Below are positions 57,625 to 64,000 of a stretch of DNA of 64,000 nucleotides, in pieces; positions within the stretch are counted from its first letter, which is position 1, and each line of letters begins with the position of its first letter. Made by a program: the position numbers and the translations under genes. Origin of the DNA: Clostridium ljungdahlii (GTDB taxonomy: Bacteria > Bacillota > Clostridia > Clostridiales > Clostridiaceae); contig NZ_LITT01000065.1 in assembly GCF_001636845.1 (NCBI RefSeq), forward strand, positions 62,001 through 126,000. The letters run 5' to 3'. Below the pieces are notes generated by a model that saw only the letters and a program-made list of their open reading frames with translations, searched no databases and was not told the DNA's origin.

Positions 57625-58923
57625 ATGTATAATCTGTTTCAATTAGATAATGGACTTAAGGTAATTGTAGAGAATATAGATTATGTAAACTCTATAAGTG
57701 TAGGTCTATGGGTAAAGAATGGATCTAGAAATGAAAATGAGCAAAATAATGGCATATCCCACTTTATAGAACATATGTTTTTTAAAGGGACATCAAATAG
57801 AACATCTCTTGAGATAGCTGAATGCATAGAAGATGTAGGAGGACAGATAAATGCTTTTACAGGTAAGGAAGCTACATGTTTTTACGTAAAAGCATTGGAT
57901 TCACATTTCGAACTGGCAATAGATGTTATATCTGATATGTTATTTAACAGCAAATTCTCCCATGAAGACATAGAAAAGGAAAAAGGAGTTATAATTGAAG
58001 AGATAAATATGAATGATGATTCTCCAGAAGATGTACTGTCGGATCTCCATAGCAAAGCTATGTGGGGAGATGATCCGATATCATTACCAATACTGGGAAA
58101 TGCTGATACTGTAAAATCTTTTACAAGAGAAGAATTGCTAGAATATATAAGGTCTCGCTATACACCTGAAAATTCTGTAGTGTCTATAGCAGGTAAGATT
58201 GACATGAATACAGTTGAAAAATTGATGGAAAAGTATTTTGGAAAATGGAATTCCAATGGAAATAGTTTAATTAATTATTCTAGCCCCCAATTTTTAAAAA
58301 ATCATCTTTTTAAAAGAAAAAGTATAGAACAGTTACACATAAGTCTTGGTGTACCTGGAGTTGAAAGTGGCAATGATGATATTTATGCACTTTTGCTTTT
58401 AAACAATGTGTATGGAGGAGGAACTTCTTCCATACTATTTCAAAAAATAAGAGAGGAAATGGGAATTTGTTATTCAATTTATTCTTATCCAGCTTCCTTT
58501 AATAACATAGGAGTAGTTAATATTTATACAGGATTAAATGTGAAATATTCTTATGATGTAATATGCAGAATAAAAGATGAATTGCAAAAATTTGTAAGAG
58601 AAGGCATAGACTCTAACAGATTGAAAAAAGCAAAGGAACAATTAAAAGGAAATTATGTACTAGGGCTTGAAAGTATGAGCAGTAAAATGTTTAATAATGG
58701 AAAATCAGTCTTGCTTTTGAATAAGTTGAGTACTCCTTCAGATATAATAGACAAAATAAATAAAATAGATCAAGACACTATTAAAAGGGTTATGAAAAAT
58801 ACTTTTTGTAAGGGAATAGTAAATTCTGCTTTTGTAGGAGAAAAAGTAGATATATATCTTATGGAAAATTTATTAGAGAAAGATACAGATTTATTTCCAA
58901 AATCGGAACACACTTTATTGTAA
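57625..58923 (+). CDS. M16 family zinc peptidase (processing peptidase-like)
   Basis: This 432-residue peptidase has the inverted zinc motif HFIEH (His46, Glu49, His50) and the downstream acidic ligand in GVIIEEINMN (near residue 125), so it is probably active. The second, non-catalytic M16 half shows YGGGTSSILFQKIREEMGICYSIYSYP. It is the counterpart of B. subtilis MlpA/YmxG, next to pnp and ymxH. The ribosome site is weak. Confidence 0.95.
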   Translation: MYNLFQLDNGLKVIVENIDYVNSISVGLWVKNGSRNENEQNNGISHFIEHMFFKGTSNRTSLEIAECIEDVGGQINAFTGKEATCFYVKALDSHFELAIDVISDMLFNSKFSHEDIEKEKGVIIEEINMNDDSPEDVLSDLHSKAMWGDDPISLPILGNADTVKSFTREELLEYIRSRYTPENSVVSIAGKIDMNTVEKLMEKYFGKWNSNGNSLINYSSPQFLKNHLFKRKSIEQLHISLGVPGVESGNDDIYALLLLNNVYGGGTSSILFQKIREEMGICYSIYSYPASFNNIGVVNIYTGLNVKYSYDVICRIKDELQKFVREGIDSNRLKKAKEQLKGNYVLGLESMSSKMFNNGKSVLLLNKLSTPSDIIDKINKIDQDTIKRVMKNTFCKGIVNSAFVGEKVDIYLMENLLEKDTDLFPKSEHTLL

Positions 58924-59010
58924 AGCATTTAATTATTAAAAAATTAGTTGGTAATAAAGAGAAAATATCCCTCATAGTATTTAATATACAATTGAATAGG
59001 GGGATATAAT

Positions 59011-59283
59011 ATGGATGAAAATATAAAGTTTTATAGTGAAATGGAAAGATATGAGATTATAAATGTAAATGACGGGAATAAATATAATTGCCTGGGAAAT
59101 AATGATATAATAGTGGATTCTTCTGGAAACTTAAAAATACTTATTTTAAGTGAAAACAAATCAAAATTTTCAATTTTTGGTAAAAGCGAATTTATAGAAG
59201 TTCCTTGGGAATACGTAAAAAAAATAGGGGCTAAGACTATTATAATAGATGTAGAAGAAAAATCTTTAAAAAGGGTTCATTAA
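59011..59283 (+). CDS. ymxH: YlmC/YmxH family PRC-barrel sporulation protein
   Basis: This 90-residue protein is a single PRC-barrel: SEMERYEIINVNDGNKYNCLG, then FIEVPWEYVKKIGAKTIIIDVE. Members are conserved in spore formers and listed as sporulation proteins without a known activity. The site is TAGGGGG. It lies between the M16 peptidase and tepA. Confidence 0.9.
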   Translation: MDENIKFYSEMERYEIINVNDGNKYNCLGNNDIIVDSSGNLKILILSENKSKFSIFGKSEFIEVPWEYVKKIGAKTIIIDVEEKSLKRVH

Positions 59284-59389
59284 AATAAATATGATTTTAA
59301 TATAAAAGATAAACTTATGAGCTTCACTCAGAAAGGTATATGAATCTCCTAAAATGCATAAGCTAAACTTGTTCAAGGAGGAGATTAAA

Positions 59390-60055
59390 ATGCCAGAAGA
59401 TGAGACTAAGAATAGAAAATTGGAAAATATCAAAGAACTAGGGTCTGTAAATTTAGCTGAAGGAAGAGATAATATTCAGATACTTCCAATAATAGGCCAA
59501 ATAGAAGGTCATGTAAATCTTTCATCTGAAACTAAAACCACTAAATATGAACATGTGATACCAAATTTAATAGCAATTGAAAATGATAAAAGAGTAGAAG
59601 GATTGCTTGTAGTTTTAAATACTGTAGGAGGAGATGTAGAAGCAGGCCTTGCTATAGCAGAGATGATAAGAAGCTTAAGTAAACCGACGGTATCTCTTGT
59701 TATAGGAGGAGGACATTCTATAGGCGTGCCACTTGCTACAGCCTCTGATTATTCCTTTATATCTCCTAGTGCAACCATGATTATACATCCAATAAGGATG
59801 AGTGGTATGGTTATTGGAGTACCTCAGACTTTTGAATATTTTAATAAGATGCAGGAGAGAATAAATGAATTTATAGTTCGAACATCTAAAATAACTGGAG
59901 AAAAGTTAACTGAGTTGATGCTTCAGACAGATGAGCTTCTAAATGATATGGGTACTATATTGATTGGGAAACAGGCAGTGGAGCAGGGCTTAATTGATGA
60001 AGTGGGTGGAATAAGTCAGGCTATTAATAAACTAAATGAAATGATGGCAAAATAA
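59390..60055 (+). CDS. tepA: ClpP-family serine protease TepA (YmfB)
   Basis: This 221-residue ClpP/crotonase-fold protein has LNTVGGDVEAGLAIAEMI, the nucleophile region GGGHSIGVPLATA and a His in IIHPIRM, so a Ser-His pair is retained. B. subtilis TepA degrades spore SASP proteins on germination and was earlier linked to protein export. The ATG at 59390 follows AAGGAGGAG. spoIIIE is next, as in Bacillus. Confidence 0.93.
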   Translation: MPEDETKNRKLENIKELGSVNLAEGRDNIQILPIIGQIEGHVNLSSETKTTKYEHVIPNLIAIENDKRVEGLLVVLNTVGGDVEAGLAIAEMIRSLSKPTVSLVIGGGHSIGVPLATASDYSFISPSATMIIHPIRMSGMVIGVPQTFEYFNKMQERINEFIVRTSKITGEKLTELMLQTDELLNDMGTILIGKQAVEQGLIDEVGGISQAINKLNEMMAK

Positions 60056-60074
60056 ATTTACTTTTATTAAATTA

Positions 60075-60105
60075 GCCATAGGATTTATCCTATGGTAATT
60101 TATGT
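60075..60105 (+). terminator. Terminator after tepA
   Basis: CCATAGGAT and ATCCTATGG (60076-60095) form a perfect 9-bp stem with a 2-nt apex, followed by an A/T-rich stretch with few consecutive T. Confidence 0.65.
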
Positions 60106-60238
60106 TTTAATATAAATATGTAAAGTCTTATCTATTAAAAACATTAAAGGAAAAAGGAAAGCTGTGTAGAATATTTAATTTAGAAATATCTATTTTTAAA
60201 TTAAAGTGTGTCTGTAATTTACTGGAGGCGATATAGAT

Positions 60239-62497
60239 ATGGCTAAAAGCAGAAAAAAAGAAACTCATGTACTTGACAAAGAAATAAAAGGAATAGTGCT
60301 ATTTACAGTAGGCGTGCTTATGATGATAAGTGTATTTTCGCCATCTTCCTCTGGTATCATTGGTAGATTTATAAAAAAAATTTTAATAGCAGTATTCGGA
60401 ATAGGATCTTATATATTACCATTCTTTATAATATTTATAGGATGCTGCTGTATAGCGAAGAAAAATAAGATAAATTTCAACAAAAAATTTTATGGAATTT
60501 TAATATTTATTATAAATACACTGCTATTTATACAACTAATAGTTATGTCTGACTATTATGTAGAAGATAGCTTGATTTTAGGCATAGAACGATTGTATCA
60601 ATCAAATACTGTATTTCATGGAGGAATAATAAGTTTCCTAATAGATGTTCCACTTTTTAAATTGTTTGGAAAAACAGGCTGCTATGTTATATTTATATCA
60701 ATTTACATAATATCTTTTATAATAATGAGTAAAGTTACTATATATGATATATTACATAATATAAAGAATTTTTTCTTTGGAAAAAATATAAATAAGGATA
60801 CTAAGATAGAAGATAAAATTTTAAATCAGGGTAAAATTGAAAATGAAGAAGTAAACAAAGATGATTTTATTAAAAATATAAACAATAGAATAAAGATATT
60901 AGACTTTATGAAGTCATCAGATATAAAAGATAATTATAGAGCAGAAAAGCCTAAGGAAAACAGTGAAAATTTAACGTATCCTGCTGAACTTGAAAATGAT
61001 ACTTACAAAAAAAATTGTGAATTAATAAATGAAGAACTTGAAAAAAATATGACAGAGAGTGAAAAAAACTTAGTTTCAGTATATAATTTCCCGCCAGTGG
61101 ATTTATTAAAGCAGAATATACAATCAAAGTTAAACAAGCATGATAAAAAAGAATTAATAAGCAGTGCCAATAAGCTGGAAGAAACTCTTGCAAATTTTGG
61201 GGTAGATGCAAAAGTGCTTCAAGTAAGCAAGGGACCATCTGTAACTAGATTTGAACTTCAGCCAAGTCCTGGAGTCAAAGTAAGTAAAATTGTAAATTTA
61301 TCGGATGACATAGCCCTTGGACTTGCAGCTTCAGGAGTGAGAATAGAAGCTCCCATACCAGGAAAATCTGCCATAGGTATAGAAGTACCAAATAAAGATT
61401 TGACACCAGTTTATTTAAGGGAAGTTGTAGAATCGGAGGAATTTATAAATTCAAAGTGTAAACTGGCTTGCTGTCTTGGAAAAGACATAGGAGGAAATTG
61501 TATAGTATCAGATCTTACTAAAATGCCACATATGCTTATTGCAGGTGCAACGGGGTCAGGTAAAAGTGTGTGTATAAATACTCTTATAATAAGTTTGATT
61601 TATAAGTATTCTCCTGATGATGTTAAACTTTTGATGGTAGATCCTAAAGTGGTAGAATTAAATGTATATAATGGCATCCCACATCTTCTTATACCTGTAG
61701 TTGTAGACCCTAAAAAGGCATCAGGTGCGTTAAACTGGGCTGTACAAGAAATGACAAGGAGATATAAGCTCTTTGCAGAAAATAATGTAAGAAATATAGA
61801 GGGATATAATCAATTGTTTCAAGAAGGAAAAACAGATAGCAAGCTTCCTTTTGTAGTTATAATAATTGATGAACTTTCTGATTTGATGATGGTATGTCCA
61901 AATGAAATTGAAGATTATATAGGACGTCTCGCCCAAATGGCAAGGGCAGCTGGAATGCATTTGGTTATAGCTACTCAGAGACCTTCTGTAGATGTAATCA
62001 CTGGAGTAATTAAAGCAAATATACCTTCAAGAATATCTTTTGCAGTATCCAGTCAAATTGATTCTAGGACTATACTGGATAGTGCTGGAGCTGAGAAATT
62101 ACTTGGAAAAGGAGATATGTTATTTTATCCTGTAGGTGAAGCAAAACCTATAAGAATACAGGGTGCCTTTATATCCGAAGGTGAAGTTGAAAAAGTAGTA
62201 AATTATATAAAAGATGAACAAAGTGGACCTAATTATGAGGATAAAATAATTGAGCAAATAGATACAAATGTAGTGAAAGCTAGTAGTGATAGTGATGAAC
62301 TTTTAGATGAGGCAATTAGAACTGTAGTAGATGCAGGACAAGCATCTACATCTTTACTTCAAAGAAGGCTTAGAATAGGATATAATAGAGCGGCTAGAAT
62401 AATAGAAGAAATGGAAGACAGAGAAATAATATCAAAAAAGGATGGAACAAAGCCAAGACAAATTTTAATTGACAGAAATCATTATGAAAATACGTAA
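60239..62497 (+). CDS. spoIIIE: DNA translocase FtsK/SpoIIIE
   Basis: This 752-residue DNA pump moves chromosome through the septum. About four membrane segments fill the first 165 residues, followed by a charged linker. The RecA-like motor has GATGSGKSVC (Walker A, near residue 440) and PFVVIIIDELSDL (Walker B). The C-terminal gamma winged helix ASTSLLQRRLRIGYNRAARIIEEME reads DNA polarity. The tepA neighbour favours the SpoIIIE name. Confidence 0.96.
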   Translation: MAKSRKKETHVLDKEIKGIVLFTVGVLMMISVFSPSSSGIIGRFIKKILIAVFGIGSYILPFFIIFIGCCCIAKKNKINFNKKFYGILIFIINTLLFIQLIVMSDYYVEDSLILGIERLYQSNTVFHGGIISFLIDVPLFKLFGKTGCYVIFISIYIISFIIMSKVTIYDILHNIKNFFFGKNINKDTKIEDKILNQGKIENEEVNKDDFIKNINNRIKILDFMKSSDIKDNYRAEKPKENSENLTYPAELENDTYKKNCELINEELEKNMTESEKNLVSVYNFPPVDLLKQNIQSKLNKHDKKELISSANKLEETLANFGVDAKVLQVSKGPSVTRFELQPSPGVKVSKIVNLSDDIALGLAASGVRIEAPIPGKSAIGIEVPNKDLTPVYLREVVESEEFINSKCKLACCLGKDIGGNCIVSDLTKMPHMLIAGATGSGKSVCINTLIISLIYKYSPDDVKLLMVDPKVVELNVYNGIPHLLIPVVVDPKKASGALNWAVQEMTRRYKLFAENNVRNIEGYNQLFQEGKTDSKLPFVVIIIDELSDLMMVCPNEIEDYIGRLAQMARAAGMHLVIATQRPSVDVITGVIKANIPSRISFAVSSQIDSRTILDSAGAEKLLGKGDMLFYPVGEAKPIRIQGAFISEGEVEKVVNYIKDEQSGPNYEDKIIEQIDTNVVKASSDSDELLDEAIRTVVDAGQASTSLLQRRLRIGYNRAARIIEEMEDREIISKKDGTKPRQILIDRNHYENT

Positions 62498-62556
62498 ATT
62501 AATGTAATGGTAGTATTTTACGTAAGATTAAAAATAACTAAGTAGGAGGAAGTTTG

Positions 62557-63879
62557 GTGGATAAACTAAGAGTTGGACTAATAAGTTTAGGCTGTGACAA
62601 AAATAGATTGGATTCTGAAGTGATGTTAAGTAATTTAAATCAAGAATACAGTTTAGTTCACGATCCTAAATTAGCGGATGTAATAATTATAAACACATGT
62701 GGATTTATAGAATCAGCTAAGCAGGAATCCATAGATACAATACTTGAAATGTCACAGTATAAAGAAAAATTTAATTGCAAATTAATTGTGGCAACAGGAT
62801 GCCTGGCTCAGAGGTATGGTAAGGAACTTATGAAGTTATTGCCGGAAGTAGATATAATGCTTGGAGTAAATGATTATGATAAGTTAAATGACACTATAAA
62901 GAAATGTATTGAAACTAACAACAGTAGGATTTATAATTGTGATTACAGTGATTCTAATATAAATGAAGGAAAAAGAATACTTACTACGTCAACACACACT
63001 GCTTATTTGAGAATTGCAGAAGGATGTGACAATCACTGTACCTATTGTATAATTCCTAAAATTAGGGGAAAGTATAGAAGTAGAACCATTGAAAACATAA
63101 TAACTGAATGTAATGATTTAGCTAATCAAGGTGTTAAAGAGATAATACTTATTGCACAGGATACTACAAGATATGGAATAGACATATATGGTAAAAAAAT
63201 GCTTCCTGAACTCATTCAAAAAATATCTAAAATTAATGAAATAGAGTGGATAAGGCTTTTGTATTGCTATCCTGAGGAGTTAACGGATGAAATCATAAAT
63301 GAAATTTCAATGAATGATAAAGTATGTAAGTATATAGATATACCTATTCAGCACATAAGTGATCCTATACTGAAGCTTATGGGAAGAAAAGGAAGAAGAA
63401 TAGACATAATAGAAAATATACATAAGCTTAGAGCTAGAGCAAAAGGTATTGCAATTAGGACTACAATAATAGTTGGCTTTCCTGGAGAGACAGAAGAAAA
63501 TTTTCAAGAACTAAAGGACTTTGTAAGTACTATGAAATTTGATAACTTAGGTGTATTTAAGTATTCCAGAGAGGAAGGAACTGCAGCTGCAGAAATGAAA
63601 GATCAGGTTCCTGAGGAGATTAAGTCTGCAAGAGAAGGAGAACTTATGGTACTTCAAAAGCAGGTAATGAGTTCCATAAATAAAAGTAAAATTGGCAGCA
63701 TTTACAAAGTAATTGTAGAGGGAAAAAAGGGAGAACTGTGGTACGGAAGAAGTTATGAAATGGCTCCAGACATAGACGGAGTTATATATATAAAGTGTAA
63801 AAAAGCTTTAAAAATGGGCACTATGGTTAATGTAAAAATTACTCATAGCCTTGAATATGATTTGGTAGGAGTTGTATGA
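62557..63879 (+). CDS. rimO: Ribosomal protein S12 methylthiotransferase RimO
   Basis: This 440-residue radical SAM enzyme methylthiolates an Asp of S12. The N-terminal UPF0004 domain ([17 protein letters not shown]) holds the auxiliary cluster. The radical SAM motif is CDNHCTYC in [21 protein letters not shown] domain ends the protein. The [12 protein letters not shown] form indicates RimO rather than MiaB. Start codons TTG 62554 and GTG 62557 are both possible after AGGAGGA. Confidence 0.95.
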   Translation: MDKLRVGLISLGCDKNRLDSEVMLSNLNQEYSLVHDPKLADVIIINTCGFIESAKQESIDTILEMSQYKEKFNCKLIVATGCLAQRYGKELMKLLPEVDIMLGVNDYDKLNDTIKKCIETNNSRIYNCDYSDSNINEGKRILTTSTHTAYLRIAEGCDNHCTYCIIPKIRGKYRSRTIENIITECNDLANQGVKEIILIAQDTTRYGIDIYGKKMLPELIQKISKINEIEWIRLLYCYPEELTDEIINEISMNDKVCKYIDIPIQHISDPILKLMGRKGRRIDIIENIHKLRARAKGIAIRTTIIVGFPGETEENFQELKDFVSTMKFDNLGVFKYSREEGTAAAEMKDQVPEEIKSAREGELMVLQKQVMSSINKSKIGSIYKVIVEGKKGELWYGRSYEMAPDIDGVIYIKCKKALKMGTMVNVKITHSLEYDLVGVV

Positions 63880-63880
63880 A

Positions 63881-64000
63881 ATGAATCTAGCAAACAAGCT
63901 TACAATGATTAGAATGATATTGATTCCGTTTTTTTTAATATTTATAACGGTAAAGGGTATGCCTTATGGTAAACTTATTGCAATAGCTATTTTTATATTG
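63881..64000 (+). CDS. pgsA: CDP-diacylglycerol-glycerol-3-phosphate 3-phosphatidyltransferase, 5' part
   Basis: The first 40 codons run off the right edge. MNLANKLTMIRMILIPFFLIFI is the characteristic PgsA opening with the first membrane segment. The enzyme makes phosphatidylglycerophosphate from the CDP-diacylglycerol supplied by CdsA. It starts one base after the rimO stop, the usual order. Confidence 0.92.
   Translation, partial: MNLANKLTMIRMILIPFFLIFITVKGMPYGKLIAIAIFIL

Noticed and set aside
62491-62524. Inverted repeat TACGTAAA/TTTACGTA at the end of spoIIIE as a terminator
   Set aside because: No T run follows and rimO starts close by; most likely a minor hairpin.

Overview
The window is AT-rich, densely coded chromosomal DNA from a spore-forming member of the Firmicutes, most likely Clostridium sensu stricto. 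The gene order follows the conserved Firmicutes core: prkC-rsgA-rpe-thiN-spoVM-rpmB, recG-rsmD-coaD-ylbJ, rnc-smc-ftsY-ylxM-ffh-rpsP, rpsB-tsf-pyrH-frr-uppS-cdsA-dxr-rseP-ispG, rimP-nusA-infB-rbfA-truB-ribF-rpsO-pnp, and ymxH-tepA-spoIIIE. Endospore formation is indicated by spoVM, ylbJ, a YlmC/YmxH protein, tepA and spoIIIE. The pta-ackA pair shows acetate and ATP production from acetyl-CoA. The Pta and AckA sequences look like those of the C. ljungdahlii/C. kluyveri group, but that is from memory and the species is not proven here.

Layout. 0-8.4 kb: the end of a PASTA kinase, rsgA, rpe, thiN, a 57-residue membrane protein, a 23-residue SpoVM, rpmB on the minus strand, then yloU-yloV-recG. 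8.6-12.7 kb: rsmD, coaD and a coiled-coil gene face the minus-strand ylbJ and tmcAL. 13-19.7 kb: pta-ackA, yceD-rpmF, plsX, acpP, rnc and a radical SAM gene. 19.8-31.3 kb: a 31-residue membrane peptide, smc, ftsY, ylxM-ffh, rpsP-khpA-rimM-trmD, rplS, lepB, rbgA and rnhB. 31.3-33.5 kb: yraN, a small membrane protein and a ComM-type ATPase on the minus strand. 33.7-47.3 kb: dprA, topA, codY, rpsB, tsf, pyrH, frr, uppS, cdsA, dxr, rseP and ispG. 47.5-57.5 kb: the rimP-nusA-infB operon through pnp. 57.6-64 kb: an M16 peptidase, ymxH, tepA, spoIIIE, rimO and the first 40 codons of pgsA.

Most genes serve translation and ribosome assembly, protein targeting (ffh, ftsY, lepB), chromosome handling (smc, topA, spoIIIE, recG, dprA), and membrane and isoprenoid synthesis (plsX, acpP, cdsA, pgsA, uppS, dxr, ispG). 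No prophage, CRISPR array, defence system, rRNA, tRNA or intact insertion sequence was seen.

The unusual content lies between genes. (1) Two diverged copies of a structured repeat (16149-16381 and, inverted, 43709-43892) share a multi-helix fold with a compensatory base-pair change. (2) Two long palindromic MITE-like elements (about 23441-23814 and 43430-43618) share terminal sequence. (3) Several leaders have noteworthy architecture: a mini-ORF and hairpin ahead of topA, a hairpin covering the ylbJ ribosome binding site, a hairpin over the yceD site in read-through transcripts, a structured rpsB-tsf spacer, and leaders ahead of rplS, rimP and rpsO. Most of the window is otherwise ordinary core genome.
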